Assembly: GCF_000300535.1 (NCBI RefSeq)
Contig: NZ_AMSH01000025.1
Location: 1 to 48,002, forward strand
DNA: 48,002 bases
Reading direction: 5' to 3'
Source: Bacillus xiamenensis
GTDB lineage: Bacteria; Bacillota; Bacilli; Bacillales; Bacillaceae
Shown here: piece after piece, positions 1 to 12,443 of the stretch
Layout of the letters: each line of letters begins with the position of its first letter
How positions within the stretch are numbered: position 1 is the first letter of the stretch
Program-made: the position numbers and the translations under genes
Notes under the pieces: generated by a model
The model's database searches: none
What the model was told of the DNA's origin: nothing
The model's input: the letters and a program-made list of their open reading frames with translations, nothing else

Positions 1-40
1 GCTAAAATAAAAATCATTTTAGCCCTTTGTCAACAATCTG
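1..40 (+). repeat. 3' end of the structured intergenic repeat (copy A, partial)
   Basis: These 40 bases match the last part of the complete copy at 35475-35645: the stem arm around GCTAAAAT...ATTTTAGC, then CCCTTTGTC and the terminal CAACAATCTG. The element runs off the left edge. Immediately after its last base (40) comes the terminator hairpin of rocR. Relative to rocR, which is on the minus strand, the element lies in the opposite orientation to the copies behind copA and bdbC. Confidence 0.85.
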
Positions 41-41
41 T

Positions 42-68
42 GAGCTGTGCCCCATAAGGGCACAGCTC
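42..68 (-). terminator. rocR terminator stem, T-tract missing on the rocR side
   Basis: A perfect 11-bp stem, GAGCTGTGCCC / GGGCACAGCTC with a five-base loop, lies just past the rocR stop codon. Read in the rocR direction it is followed directly by the repeat element and not by a run of T. By analogy with the copA locus, the T-tract and a second copy of the stem should lie beyond the left edge of the window (inference). Confidence 0.7.
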
Positions 69-70
69 TA

Positions 71-1513
71 TTATTGACGAGTAATATGCAGTTTTTTCAT
101 TCGATATTGCAGACTTTGCCTGCTCATGCCCAGTATCTTTGCAGTCTGTGAAATATTGTCGTCCATTTGATTTAAGTAATGGACGATATATTGTTTTTCA
201 AAGCGTTCCATTTGGGTTTGAAAATCAGTCGTCTGTTCCGAGCTTGTGTAGATAAAGGTATCAGCTGCTGATGGTTGCTGCACAGGACTCACCTGCATGT
301 GTTCAGCAGGACGACCTTCTCTATGCTTGAATCTGAAATGATAGGGAAGATGCTGCAAGCTTAAGTATGCTTCATCCATCATCATATTCATCCCAGCCTC
401 AATCACATGCTCCAGCTCTCTGACATTGCCTGGCCAATCATAAGCCTGAAACAGAGCAAGCACCTCTTCATCAGCCGCCTTCACATTCATTTGAAACAGC
501 TCATTATATTTTTGAATAAAATGCATGACAAACGTAGGGATGTCTTCTTTTCGCTCAGAAAGCGGCGGGATAAACAAGGTGACAATTCCTAATCGGTAAA
601 ATAAATCCTTTCGCATCCGTCCACTCGCAATCGCATCCACAGGGTCCTCATTCATATTGGCAATTACTCTCACATCAACGGCAATTTCTTTTGTGCTGCC
701 TAACCTTCTCACGCGCTTCTCCTGCAAGACGCGCAATAGTTTTGCTTGAAGAGCCGGGTGTAAGGAATTGATTTCATCTAAAAGCAGTGTCCCTCCTTGT
801 GCTTGTTCGAATAGACCGGGCTGATCTGTTGCGCCTGTAAAAGCCCCTTTTTGCGTTCCGAACAGCAGACTTTCAATAAGGTTATCAGGAAGCGCCGCAC
901 AGTTTTGGGTAATAAATGGCCCGGATGAACGACTGCTGCCATTATGAATGCTTTGTGCAAACAGTTCTTTCCCCGTCCCTGTTTCTCCAACAATCAGCAC
1001 ATAAGATGAGGTGCGTGTGGCTCGTTTCGCATGCTCGATGACTTCTAAAAATGCAGGACTCTCCCCAATAATTGAATCAAATGTAAAGCGTGTGTTTCCT
1101 TTTTTCTTCATATTGTGATGGATCAGCCGTTCGAGCTTGGTGACGTCATTCGAAATTTCAACCGCTCCTTGAATCAAACCGTCTCGAACGAGCGGGTATG
1201 TATGGTTAATGGTTGTGATTTCTTTTCCATTGTAGTTGTGATATGTCTGCTTTGCATGAACCGTTTGTTTCCCCGTTCGTAGCGCTTGGACAAGTGTGCT
1301 GTGCATCTCGTCTTGAAAGACAAAGAGGTCTAATACATTTTTATAAAGGACATCAGAGCGTTTTAAAGATTCGATCTCCATCATTTTTTTATTATAAACA
1401 ATGGTATTGCCATTTTCGTCAATGGCGTGCACCCCGACATCAATTAAATCGAGCATTTGTTTATACAGATCAATCTCATTTTCAAGTTTTTCGACATGGT
1501 GCTCTTTTTTCAT
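71..1513 (-). CDS. rocR: RocR, sigma-54-dependent activator of arginine/ornithine catabolism
   Basis: A 480-residue bacterial enhancer-binding protein that activates the rocD-rocE promoter when ornithine or citrulline is present (role known for RocR). An N-terminal PAS-like sensor covers about residues 15-130. A central AAA+ domain follows, with Walker A GETGTGKE, the sigma-54 contact motif GAFTGA and Walker B LLLDE. The C-terminal Fis-type helix-turn-helix includes NISQTAKILGMSRQSLQYRM. The ATG at 1513 is preceded by a G-rich ribosome site. It is divergent from rocD, and the shared intergenic region holds the RocR-like palindrome, so autoregulation is plausible. At 480 residues it is slightly longer than B. 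subtilis RocR (about 461). Confidence 0.93.
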   Translation of the reverse strand: MKKEHHVEKLENEIDLYKQMLDLIDVGVHAIDENGNTIVYNKKMMEIESLKRSDVLYKNVLDLFVFQDEMHSTLVQALRTGKQTVHAKQTYHNYNGKEITTINHTYPLVRDGLIQGAVEISNDVTKLERLIHHNMKKKGNTRFTFDSIIGESPAFLEVIEHAKRATRTSSYVLIVGETGTGKELFAQSIHNGSSRSSGPFITQNCAALPDNLIESLLFGTQKGAFTGATDQPGLFEQAQGGTLLLDEINSLHPALQAKLLRVLQEKRVRRLGSTKEIAVDVRVIANMNEDPVDAIASGRMRKDLFYRLGIVTLFIPPLSERKEDIPTFVMHFIQKYNELFQMNVKAADEEVLALFQAYDWPGNVRELEHVIEAGMNMMMDEAYLSLQHLPYHFRFKHREGRPAEHMQVSPVQQPSAADTFIYTSSEQTTDFQTQMERFEKQYIVHYLNQMDDNISQTAKILGMSRQSLQYRMKKLHITRQ

Positions 1514-1577
1514 TTACGCCACCCCCCAGACCTTTCCATCTATTTTACATGAAATATTTTGCGGTTTCCTCTTAAAA

Positions 1578-1595
1578 ATTTTGCATATGCAAAAT
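1578..1595. promoter_or_regulatory. RocR upstream activating sequence (palindrome)
   Basis: A perfect 18-bp palindrome, ATTTTGCATATGCAAAAT, lies about 50 bp upstream of the -24 element of rocD and about 65 bp from the rocR start. RocR binds inverted repeats of this kind in B. subtilis. Related half-sites (AAATATTTTGC, CAAAATATTTTTGC) flank it. Assignment to RocR is by position and similarity. Confidence 0.75.
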
Positions 1596-1645
1596 ATTTT
1601 TGCGTTAAAGGCCAGATAAAACCTAGGAACGAAGCGATTACAAAG

Positions 1646-1662
1646 TTGGCACAATCCTTGCA
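1646..1662 (+). promoter_or_regulatory. Sigma-54 (SigL) promoter of rocD
   Basis: TTGGCACAATCCTTGCA matches the -24/-12 consensus TTGGCAC-N5-TTGCA exactly. It sits 60 bp upstream of the rocD ATG and pairs with an enhancer-type palindrome and a sigma-54 activator gene. Confidence 0.93.
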
Positions 1663-1721
1663 TAACATAAGAGTGAAGATGAACCCAATGGAAAAAGGCA
1701 AGCTTATTGAAGGAGGATAAC

Positions 1722-2918
1722 ATGATGACACAGACAAATGAATTGATTCAACAAACAGAACAATATGGTGCTGCGAACTATCATCCGCTGCCAATTGTGA
1801 TTTCAGAGGCTGAGGGCGTGTGGGTGACTGACCCTGAAGGCAATCGATACATGGATATGCTTAGTGCGTATTCCGCAGTCAATCAAGGACATCGGCATCC
1901 CCGTATTATTGAGGCACTCAAAACACAAGCAGACCGTGTGACACTGACATCGAGAGCCTTCCATAATGATCAGCTTGGTCCTTGGTATGAGAAAATTTGC
2001 AAACTGACGAATAAAGATATGGCGTTGCCGATGAATACAGGAGCGGAGGCTGTGGAGACGGCTGTAAAGGCAGCAAGGCGCTGGGGCTATGATGTAAAGG
2101 GCATTGAAGAGAATCGCGCAGAAATCATTGCATGTACCGGGAATTTTCATGGCCGTACGATGACGGCTGTGTCACTTTCTTCTGAAACAGAATATCAAAG
2201 AGGTTTTGGTCCGATGCTTCCGGGCATTAAGCTCGTCCCTTATGGAGATCTGGATGCGCTGCGTGAAGCAATCACTCCGCAAACAGCGGCTTTTCTCATT
2301 GAGCCGATTCAAGGGGAAGCGGGCATTATCATGCCGCAAGAGGGCTTCTTGAAAGAAGCAAAGGCACTATGTGAGAAGGAGAATGTTTTATTTATTGCAG
2401 ATGAAATTCAAGTAGGATTAGCACGAACGGGTAAGATGTTCGCATGTGACTGGGAAGAAATTGAGCCTGATATGCTGATTCTCGGTAAAGCACTTGGCGG
2501 CGGGGTATTCCCGATCTCATGTGTTGTAGCAAACCGTGATATTTTAGGCGTGTTTAATCCGGGGTCTCATGGGTCTACATTTGGTGGAAATCCTCTCGCA
2601 TGTGCAGTGTCACTTGCTGCACTGGATGTTTTAATTGACGAGAAGTTAGCAGAGCGTTCAAAGGAGCTTGGCGAATATTTCAAAGACAAACTGTCACGCA
2701 TTCAAAGCCCTGTCATTAAGGAAGTGCGCGGGCGCGGACTATTTATCGGCATGGAGCTGCATGAGGCAGCTAGACCATATTGTGAGAAGCTCAAGCAAGC
2801 AGGGCTGTTATGCAAGGAAACCCATGAGACAGTAATTCGATTTGCACCGCCGCTCACCATTTCAAAAGAAGACTTAGACTGGGCGATCAATCATATTGAA
2901 GCATTGTTTCAAGCATAA
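1722..2918 (+). CDS. rocD: Ornithine aminotransferase RocD
   Basis: A PLP-dependent class-III aminotransferase converting ornithine and 2-oxoglutarate to glutamate semialdehyde and glutamate in arginine catabolism. Recognisable motifs are [15 protein letters not shown], the PLP aspartate in FIADEIQ, and the Schiff-base lysine in ILGKALGGG. The protein is near-collinear with B. subtilis RocD throughout. The ribosome site AGGAGG at 1711-1716 precedes two tandem ATGs (1722, 1725); either could start the 398-residue protein. It is the first gene after the SigL promoter and is followed by rocE across a weak terminator-like hairpin. Confidence 0.96.
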   Translation: MMTQTNELIQQTEQYGAANYHPLPIVISEAEGVWVTDPEGNRYMDMLSAYSAVNQGHRHPRIIEALKTQADRVTLTSRAFHNDQLGPWYEKICKLTNKDMALPMNTGAEAVETAVKAARRWGYDVKGIEENRAEIIACTGNFHGRTMTAVSLSSETEYQRGFGPMLPGIKLVPYGDLDALREAITPQTAAFLIEPIQGEAGIIMPQEGFLKEAKALCEKENVLFIADEIQVGLARTGKMFACDWEEIEPDMLILGKALGGGVFPISCVVANRDILGVFNPGSHGSTFGGNPLACAVSLAALDVLIDEKLAERSKELGEYFKDKLSRIQSPVIKEVRGRGLFIGMELHEAARPYCEKLKQAGLLCKETHETVIRFAPPLTISKEDLDWAINHIEALFQA

Positions 2919-2925
2919 AGGGTGC

Positions 2926-2958
2926 AAGGGAGAAGCCTCAAATTCTCCCTTTCTCTTT
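2926..2958 (+). terminator. Hairpin between rocD and rocE
   Basis: An 8-bp perfect stem, AAGGGAGA / TCTCCCTT, is followed by the T-rich TCTCTTTC, 8 bp after the rocD stop. It probably attenuates read-through into rocE and stabilises the rocD message. Confidence 0.6.
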
Positions 2959-3019
2959 CAATGAACGGCGAATTTTGTCAAAAGATGATGAATAGAAGAG
3001 TGAAAGTGGGGAAGCGGAT

Positions 3020-4441
3020 TTGAAGCAAGAACAGCATAATGAACTAGAGCGTTCCATGAAAAGCAGACATCTCTTTATGATTGCCTTAGGCGGGGTCATT
3101 GGCACAGGCCTTTTCCTTGGGTCAGGACTCATTATTCATCAGGCTGGACCAGGGGGAGCGATTCTTTCATTTATCATTGGCGGACTGTTCATGTATTTGG
3201 TCATGCTCTGTCTTGGTGAATTAGCAGTGGCGATGCCGACAGCCGGTTCCTTTCAGGAGTATGCAACCGAGTATATTGGTCCATCCACAGGCTTTATGAT
3301 CGGCTGGCTCTATTGGTTTAGCTGGGCGTGTACAATCGGACTTGAGTTTACATCGGCAGGTATTTTACTCCAAAGGTGGTTCCCTGATATTCCTGTGTGG
3401 CTTTGGTGTCTGGCATTTAGCATCATCTTATTTGCCATCAATGCCATCTCAGCACGAAGCTTCGCTGAAACAGAGTTTTGGTTTTCAGCCATCAAGGTTG
3501 CTGCCATCGTCTTGTTTATTATCATTGGAATTGGCGCAATTTTCGGAATGATTCACTTGAAAGACGGAGAACCAGCCCCTCTATTTCGTCATTTGACGGA
3601 TCATGGCGGCCTTTTTCCGAATGGTATTTTTGCGATTTTATTAACCATGGTCACAGTTAATTTCTCCTTTCAAGGAACAGAGCTTGTAGGGATTGCAGCA
3701 GGGGAGAGTGAAAGTCCCGAAAAAACACTCCCTCGTTCTATTCGGAATATTATTTGGAGAACGATGGTCTTTTTCGTCTTATCTATTGCGGTTCTTGCCG
3801 CACTTCTTCCATGGCAGACAGCAGGCACTGTAGATAGTCCGTTTGTTGTGGTATTGGACAAGGTCGGCATACCATACGCCGCCGATATCATGAATTTTAT
3901 TATCATTACAGCCGTTCTATCTGTAGCGAACTCTGGATTATATGCATCATCACGAATGCTCTGGTCGCTTTCAAAGGATGGGAAAGGACCTGTTTTTACG
4001 AAAAAATTGTCCAAGCGTAAAATTCCGATCAACGCATTATTGGTGACAATGGGTGTTTCTGCTCTATCTCTGCTCACGAGTGTTGTAGCACCAAAAACGG
4101 TCTATGTCTGGCTTATTTCAATTTCAGGTATGGTGCTTGTGGTCGTATGGATGTCCATTTGTTTATCCCAGTATTTCTTTAGAAGACAATTCATAAAAGA
4201 CGGAGGAGATGTAAAGGATCTCGTCTTCCGTACACCACTTTATCCATTTGTGCCATTGGCAGGCTTTATCGCATTTGGCTTGATTCTTATCAGCTTATTC
4301 TTTATTGAGGATCAGCGGATTGGCCTTTATTGCGGTGTTCCGTTCATGGCTGCCTGCTATCTCATTTATTACCTTAAAATCAAACCGAAGGAAGATGCGA
4401 AGCGGTTTGCTGAAGAGGAAGAAGCGGTACCAAAAACATAA
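3020..4441 (+). CDS. rocE: Amino-acid permease RocE (APC family; arginine/ornithine uptake)
   Basis: A 473-residue transporter of the amino acid-polyamine-organocation superfamily with about 12 hydrophobic segments. The family signature GGVIGTGLFLGSG lies in the first membrane helix, followed by GPGGAILSF and the conserved GTELVGIAAGE. It starts at a TTG (3020) after a purine-rich GGGGAAG. Position behind rocD under the SigL promoter points to uptake of arginine or ornithine. RocC is an equally close family match by sequence alone, so the paralogue name rests on context. No arginase gene (rocF) follows, unlike the B. subtilis rocDEF order. Confidence 0.85.
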   Translation: MKQEQHNELERSMKSRHLFMIALGGVIGTGLFLGSGLIIHQAGPGGAILSFIIGGLFMYLVMLCLGELAVAMPTAGSFQEYATEYIGPSTGFMIGWLYWFSWACTIGLEFTSAGILLQRWFPDIPVWLWCLAFSIILFAINAISARSFAETEFWFSAIKVAAIVLFIIIGIGAIFGMIHLKDGEPAPLFRHLTDHGGLFPNGIFAILLTMVTVNFSFQGTELVGIAAGESESPEKTLPRSIRNIIWRTMVFFVLSIAVLAALLPWQTAGTVDSPFVVVLDKVGIPYAADIMNFIIITAVLSVANSGLYASSRMLWSLSKDGKGPVFTKKLSKRKIPINALLVTMGVSALSLLTSVVAPKTVYVWLISISGMVLVVVWMSICLSQYFFRRQFIKDGGDVKDLVFRTPLYPFVPLAGFIAFGLILISLFFIEDQRIGLYCGVPFMAACYLIYYLKIKPKEDAKRFAEEEEAVPKT

Positions 4442-4472
4442 GCAGGCGGATTACATTCGCCTGCACCTTTTT
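4442..4472 (+). terminator. roc operon terminator
   Basis: The stem GCAGGCGA...TCGCCTGC, starting at the rocE stop, is followed by ACCTTTTT. It separates the roc genes from the cggR promoter. Confidence 0.75.
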
Positions 4473-4599
4473 CATGCCAAATTCATTCTATATAGAAGAA
4501 AAATAATATTTTGAAAGAAATAAAATAGCGAGAAGCTTGGTGACAAGCAGGTTATCGGTGAAAATGTGTCTATTTTTTGTCTGAATGTGTTTGTAAGAG

Positions 4600-4628
4600 T
4601 TGAAAATGCAAGATGATCCTGTTAAAAT
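4600..4628 (+). promoter_or_regulatory. Vegetative promoter of the cggR-gapA operon
   Basis: TTGAAA (4600-4605) and TAAAAT (4623-4628) are separated by 17 bp. The CggR operator lies about 40 bp downstream, so bound repressor would act as a transcriptional block, as described in B. subtilis. Confidence 0.75.
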
Positions 4629-4666
4629 AATGAAAGAAAGCAGGGTTTGATTTTTTTTGGCTGTGG

Positions 4667-4702
4667 CGGGACGTTTTTTGTCACAGTGGGACGTTTTGAG
4701 TC
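4667..4702 (+). promoter_or_regulatory. CggR operator (tandem direct repeat)
   Basis: Two direct repeats, CGGGAC-N6-TGTC and TGGGAC-N6-AGTC, are separated by four bases. This fits the known CggR target CGGGAC-N6-TGTC-N4-CGGGAC-N6-TGTC. Fructose-1,6-bisphosphate lowers CggR cooperativity here (known for B. subtilis). Confidence 0.92.
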
Positions 4703-4729
4703 CAACGTGAAAAGAAAGGGTCGTTTGCC

Positions 4730-5767
4730 ATGAATCATTTATTGGAAGCTCAAAAAAAATTATTGCCAGATCTTCTTACAGTTATGCAAAAACGCTATGA
4801 CATTTTGCAGTACATCAGGTTAGCTGAACCAATTGGCCGCAGAAGCCTTGCGACAAGTCTTGGTCTCAGTGAGCGCATCTTAAGAGCTGAAGTTCAGTTC
4901 TTAAAAGAACAAAACCTGCTGGATGTTAAAACGAGCGGTATGATGCTGACAAGTGAAGGTCATGCTTTGCTAGACATGCTTGAAGGAATGATGAAAGACG
5001 TTTTAGGCTTAACCTTTTTGGAAAATACATTAAAGAGGAAGTTAGGCCTGGAAGAAGTCATTATTGTTTCTGGTGACAGTGACGAATCTCCGTGGGTGAA
5101 GCAAGAGATGGGGAGAGCTGCTGTCCAATGTATGAAAAAAAGGTTTACAGGAAATAATATCGTCGCCGTCACTGGCGGAACGACGATGGAAGCCGTTGCC
5201 GAAATGATGACCCCTGATGCCAAAAATCGCGACATGATGTTTGTCCCTGCGAGAGGCGGTCTTGGGGAGAATGTAAAAAATCAGGCAAACACCATTTGTG
5301 CCCACATGGCTGAAAAAGCTTCCGGTACTTACAAGCTGCTGTTTGTTCCAGGACAGCTGTCAGAAGGTGCGTACTCTTCCATTATTGAAGAGCCGTCCGT
5401 CAAAGAAGTGCTTCAAACGATTAAATCGTCCACGATGCTCATTCACGGGATCGGGGAAGCAAAAACAATGGCGATGAGACGAAACACACCAACCGAAGAT
5501 TTAAAAAAGATTGATGAGCATGACGCCGTGACTGAGGCCTTTGGCTATTACTTTAATCGTGATGGCGAGGTCGTACACAAAGTTCACTCCGTCGGCATGC
5601 AGCTAGACGATCTAGAAAACATTCCACACATCATTGCTGTTGCAGGTGGATCATCAAAGGCAGGGGCCATTGAAGCCTATTTCAAAAAACCCCGCCGAAC
5701 GGTTCTTGTTACAGACGAAGGAGCCGCAAAAGAGTTATTAAGGGAGTCAATTGATCCCTCAATATAA
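4730..5767 (+). CDS. cggR: Central glycolytic genes regulator CggR
   Basis: A 345-residue SorC/DeoR-type repressor of its own operon; fructose-1,6-bisphosphate is the inducer. The N-terminal winged-helix DNA-binding domain (about residues 1-85, with RRSLATSLGLSERILRAEVQFL) is followed by a sugar-binding domain resembling phosphosugar isomerases, with VTGGTTMEAVAEMM and VPARGGLGE. The protein aligns along its whole length with B. subtilis CggR (about 340 residues). It is the first gene of the operon, directly downstream of its operator. A stem-loop at its 3' end probably marks the processing site that separates cggR from gapA mRNA. Confidence 0.97.
   Translation: MNHLLEAQKKLLPDLLTVMQKRYDILQYIRLAEPIGRRSLATSLGLSERILRAEVQFLKEQNLLDVKTSGMMLTSEGHALLDMLEGMMKDVLGLTFLENTLKRKLGLEEVIIVSGDSDESPWVKQEMGRAAVQCMKKRFTGNNIVAVTGGTTMEAVAEMMTPDAKNRDMMFVPARGGLGENVKNQANTICAHMAEKASGTYKLLFVPGQLSEGAYSSIIEEPSVKEVLQTIKSSTMLIHGIGEAKTMAMRRNTPTEDLKKIDEHDAVTEAFGYYFNRDGEVVHKVHSVGMQLDDLENIPHIIAVAGGSSKAGAIEAYFKKPRRTVLVTDEGAAKELLRESIDPSI
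5741..5759 (+). promoter_or_regulatory. RNA stem-loop at the cggR/gapA processing region
   Basis: AGGGA(G)TC-AATT-GATCCCT forms a 7-bp stem with one bulged G. It overlaps the last cggR codons and lies about 40 nt before gapA. In B. subtilis, endonucleolytic cleavage upstream of such a stem stabilises gapA mRNA relative to cggR. Conservation of position suggests the same here. Confidence 0.55.
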
Positions 5768-5800
5768 AACATTCTGTTACCTATAAAAGGAGGAAACATC

Positions 5801-6808
5801 ATGGCAGTAAAAGTCGGTATTAACGGATTTGGACGTATTGGACGTAACGTATTTCGTGCAGCATTAAACAATCCTGAAGTTGAGGTAGTAGCGGTTAACG
5901 ATCTAACAGACGCTAACATGCTTGCACACCTTTTACAATATGACTCTGTTCACGGAAAACTAGATGCAGAGGTTTCTGTAGACGGTACAAACTTAGTAGT
6001 GAACGGTAAAACAATCGAAGTATCAGCTGAGCGTGACCCTGCAAAATTAAGCTGGGGTAAACAAGGCGTAGAAATCGTTGTTGAATCTACTGGATTCTTC
6101 ACGAAACGTGCAGACGCTGCAAAACACTTAGAAGCTGGCGCTAAAAAAGTCATCATCTCTGCTCCTGCTAACGAAGAAGATATCACAATCGTTATGGGTG
6201 TAAACGAAGACAAATACGATGCAGCTAGCCACGATGTCATCTCTAATGCATCTTGTACAACAAACTGCTTAGCTCCATTTGCAAAAGTACTTAACGATAA
6301 ATTTGGTATCAAACGCGGTATGATGACAACTGTTCACTCATACACAAATGACCAACAAATTCTTGACCTTCCGCACAAAGACTACCGTCGTGCTCGTGCA
6401 GCTGCGGAAAACATCATTCCAACTTCTACAGGTGCTGCGAAAGCTGTTTCACTTGTATTGCCTGAACTTAAAGGAAAATTAAACGGTGGCGCAATGCGTG
6501 TTCCAACACCTAACGTTTCTTTAGTTGACCTTGTTGCTGAATTAAACCAAGATGTAACAGCTGAAGACGTAAATGCAGCACTGAAAGAAGCAGCTGAAGG
6601 AGAACTTAAAGGAATCCTTGGCTACAGCGAAGAGCCATTAGTGTCTGGTGACTACAATGGTAATGCAAACTCTTCTACAATCGATGCTCTTTCTACAATG
6701 GTTATGGAAGGCAGCATGGTGAAAGTGATCTCTTGGTACGATAACGAGAGTGGATATTCTCACCGCGTAGTTGACCTTGCAGCTTACATTGCAAAACAAG
6801 GTCTCTAA
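5801..6808 (+). CDS. gapA: Glyceraldehyde-3-phosphate dehydrogenase GapA (glycolytic)
   Basis: A 335-residue NAD-dependent enzyme oxidising glyceraldehyde-3-phosphate to 1,3-bisphosphoglycerate. The Rossmann motif [15 protein letters not shown] is at the N-terminus, the catalytic Cys152 lies in [12 protein letters not shown], and [12 protein letters not shown] is near the C-terminus. Codon use (TCT, GCT, AAC, CGT) is strongly biased, as expected of a highly expressed gene. A good AAGGAGG ribosome site precedes the ATG. It is second in the operon and is followed by a strong terminator that allows extra monocistronic gapA message. Confidence 0.98.
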   Translation: MAVKVGINGFGRIGRNVFRAALNNPEVEVVAVNDLTDANMLAHLLQYDSVHGKLDAEVSVDGTNLVVNGKTIEVSAERDPAKLSWGKQGVEIVVESTGFFTKRADAAKHLEAGAKKVIISAPANEEDITIVMGVNEDKYDAASHDVISNASCTTNCLAPFAKVLNDKFGIKRGMMTTVHSYTNDQQILDLPHKDYRRARAAAENIIPTSTGAAKAVSLVLPELKGKLNGGAMRVPTPNVSLVDLVAELNQDVTAEDVNAALKEAAEGELKGILGYSEEPLVSGDYNGNANSSTIDALSTMVMEGSMVKVISWYDNESGYSHRVVDLAAYIAKQGL

Positions 6809-6868
6809 TTTCTCACACTGAAGGAACTCACTTGGTTCTTTCCTAGAGACACGATATAATGAAGACGG

Positions 6869-6905
6869 ACAAGGGAAGGGGAAGCATCCCTTTCCCTTTT
6901 TCTCT
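6869..6905 (+). terminator. gapA terminator
   Basis: AAGGGAAGGG pairs with CCCTTTCCCTT (one bulged T) around a seven-base loop and is followed by TTTTTCTC. It lies between gapA and pgk, so pgk-eno are probably reached by read-through and/or a separate promoter. Confidence 0.8.
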
Positions 6906-7022
6906 GTTTTTATCCGTTCTGCACGATTTCTCGTTTTGATGAGGGCAAAATGGGAAAAGGATAAAAGAGAGACTTGTCTAATGCGTAAGGAAACCAGAAT
7001 AAAGGAGGATCTCCTGACGAGC

Positions 7023-8207
7023 ATGAATAAGAAATCAGTAAAAGACATTGACGTAAAAGGTAAAGTTGTGTTCTGCCGCGTGGATTTTAACGTTCCAATG
7101 AAGGACGGAAACGTGACGGATGATACTCGTATTCGCGCAGCATTACCAACCATTAAGTATTTAACAGGGCAAGGCGCAAAGGTACTATTAGCTAGTCATT
7201 TGGGTCGTCCGAAAGGTCAAGTTACTGAAGAACTGCGTCTGACACCTGTGGCAAAACGTCTGCAAGAGCTTCTTGGACAAGAAGTGAAAAAAGCAGATGA
7301 AGCTTACGGCGACAACGTGAAAAAGCAAATCTCTGACTTAAAAGAAGGAGACGTGCTAGTGCTTGAAAACGTTCGTTTCTATCCTGGTGAAGAAAAGAAC
7401 GATCCTGAATTATCAAAAGCGTTTGCTGATTTAGCGGATGTGTATGTCAATGATGCGTTTGGTGCTGCACACCGTGCACATGCATCAACAGCTGGTATTG
7501 CAGCATATCTTCCGGCTGTTGCGGGCTTCCTCATGCAAAAAGAGCTTGAGGTTCTAGGAAAGGCCATTACTAATCCTGACCGTCCATTTACAGCGATTAT
7601 CGGCGGGGCAAAAGTAAAGGATAAAATCGGTGTGATTGAAAGCCTTCTTGATAAAGTGGACAACCTCATCATCGGCGGCGGACTCGCTTATACATTTGTA
7701 AAAGCACTTGGCCACGAAGTAGGGAAATCCCTATTAGAAGAAGACAAAGTAGATTTAGCGAAATCCTTTATGGAACGTGCAAAAGAAAAAGGCGTGAACT
7801 TCCTTATTCCAACAGATGTTCTAGTAGCCGACGACTTTTCAAATGATGCGAATACAAGCATTGTGCCAATCTCTGAAATTCCAAGTGATCTAGAAGCACT
7901 TGATATTGGAACAGAGACAAGAGAGAAGTATGCTGATGTCATTAAAAACAGCAAGCTTGTTGTCTGGAACGGTCCAATGGGTGTATTTGAAATTGATGCA
8001 TTCGCCAAAGGAACAAAAGCAATTGCAGAAGCACTGGCAGAAGCAAAAGATACATATTCTGTCATTGGCGGTGGAGATTCAGCAGCAGCTGTTGAGAAAT
8101 TTGGACTTGCCGATCAGATGAGCCATATTTCGACAGGCGGCGGCGCTTCACTTGAGTTTATGGAAGGCAAAGAGCTTCCAGGTGTGACTGCATTAAACGA
8201 TAAATAA
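7023..8207 (+). CDS. pgk: Phosphoglycerate kinase
   Basis: A 394-residue cytosolic kinase transferring phosphate from 1,3-bisphosphoglycerate to ADP. The substrate-binding motif RVDFNVPM is near the N-terminus, followed by SHLGRPKG. The C-terminal nucleotide-binding motif is [13 protein letters not shown] and the protein ends [19 protein letters not shown]. The ATG at 7023 gives an N-terminus identical in layout to B. subtilis Pgk (MNKK...). An in-frame ATG further upstream would add an unconserved extension. It is followed by tpiA after 30 bp. Confidence 0.98.
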   Translation: MNKKSVKDIDVKGKVVFCRVDFNVPMKDGNVTDDTRIRAALPTIKYLTGQGAKVLLASHLGRPKGQVTEELRLTPVAKRLQELLGQEVKKADEAYGDNVKKQISDLKEGDVLVLENVRFYPGEEKNDPELSKAFADLADVYVNDAFGAAHRAHASTAGIAAYLPAVAGFLMQKELEVLGKAITNPDRPFTAIIGGAKVKDKIGVIESLLDKVDNLIIGGGLAYTFVKALGHEVGKSLLEEDKVDLAKSFMERAKEKGVNFLIPTDVLVADDFSNDANTSIVPISEIPSDLEALDIGTETREKYADVIKNSKLVVWNGPMGVFEIDAFAKGTKAIAEALAEAKDTYSVIGGGDSAAAVEKFGLADQMSHISTGGGASLEFMEGKELPGVTALNDK

Positions 8208-10527
<2,320 letters not shown>

Positions 10528-10535
10528 CAAATTGA

Positions 10536-11849
<1,314 letters not shown>

Positions 11850-11860
11850 TGCCAGTACCG

Positions 11861-11908
11861 CGCTGCGTGCCGCTCTTACATAAGAGCGCGCCGCAGCGTT
11901 TTTTTTTA
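11861..11908 (+). terminator. Terminator of the glycolytic operon
   Basis: Outer stem CGCTGCG / CGCAGCG and inner stem CGCTCTT / AAGAGCG, with a small internal loop, are followed by nine T residues. Confidence 0.9.
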
Positions 11909-11968
11909 TGTTCATGCAACTATTCCATTTGGCATATCCTTTTTCTGTAAAAAATAATTCTTCTGTCA

Positions 11969-11997
11969 TTGAAAATTCGGTAAAATGCCAATATATA
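11969..11997 (+). promoter_or_regulatory. Candidate promoter of the peptide cassette
   Basis: TTGAAA (11969-11974) and TATATA (11992-11997) are 17 bp apart, giving a leader of roughly 100 nt before the precursor gene. A 12-bp palindrome, ATTTCTAGAAAT (12017-12028), lies just downstream and could be an operator; no regulator gene is in the cassette. Confidence 0.55.
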
Positions 11998-12098
11998 AGA
12001 AAGAAATCATGAAAAAATTTCTAGAAATATGAATAAATTTGAACTTATGTTTTATGTATGATGGTGTTATTGTTTTACATATATTAGGAGGTGTTAAG

Positions 12099-12365
12099 AT
12101 GCTGAATGCTTTTAGTCTTCGTTTTCCTGTAAGTGTGTACATGTATGTACTACATTTATTGGCAGCCTATGAGGAAAAGAAGCAACGAATCCTAACTTCT
12201 CAGAATACACAGAAAAACTCATTTTGGATTTATGTTCTTGCGGTTATTTTAGGTGTAGTGACATTTGCAGCACTGGTTTGGGCATGCAAAACATTTGGAA
12301 AAGGCTCTAAATTTGCAGGGCAATTCAAGTTTTTAGGCATTTACATCAAAATCAAATGCGGTTGA
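12099..12365 (+). CDS. Putative secreted/antimicrobial peptide precursor (88 aa)
   Basis: I do not recognise a family. Residues 1-41 form an amphipathic N-terminal part (EEKKQR at 25-30). Residues 42-62 are one hydrophobic segment. The remaining 26 residues start at Cys63 and end Cys87-Gly88; they carry six lysines and no acidic residue. The ribosome site AGGAGGTG, with spacing ideal for the ATG at 12099, supports expression. A 9-bp stem-loop separates it from the ABC ATPase gene, a layout common for bacteriocin structural genes. Inference: the tail is released by the M50-type protease encoded in the cassette and may be closed by a Cys63-Cys87 disulfide. A non-toxic signalling peptide or a structural membrane subunit are alternatives. 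Confidence 0.6.
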   Translation: MLNAFSLRFPVSVYMYVLHLLAAYEEKKQRILTSQNTQKNSFWIYVLAVILGVVTFAALVWACKTFGKGSKFAGQFKFLGIYIKIKCG

Positions 12366-12385
12366 GTTTTTAGCAGATGTAAGGG

Positions 12386-12419
12386 ACAGATGACGATATC
12401 GTGAGGCGAAGTCATCTGT
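12386..12419 (+). terminator. Stem-loop between precursor and ABC gene (attenuator?)
   Basis: A perfect 9-bp stem, ACAGATGAC / GTCATCTGT, has a 16-nt loop and no T-tract. It probably protects the precursor message or limits read-through into the transporter genes. Confidence 0.55.
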
Positions 12420-12443
12420 TCTATCTGAAACAAACGGAGGGAC

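Noticed and set aside
6638-7153. 171-codon open frame antisense to the gapA-pgk junction
   Set aside because: Crosses a strong terminator and two well-supported genes; no recognisable domain.
12039-12098. Upstream TTG start that would lengthen the peptide precursor by 20 residues
   Set aside because: The perfect AGGAGGTG ribosome site is placed for the ATG at 12099; the longer start has no ribosome site.
12099-12365. Circular bacteriocin of the AS-48/pumilarin type
   Set aside because: The gene lacks the typical short leader plus about 60-70 residue hydrophobic core and the cassette has no SpoIIM/DUF95 membrane protein; the Cys-bracketed tail does not fit.
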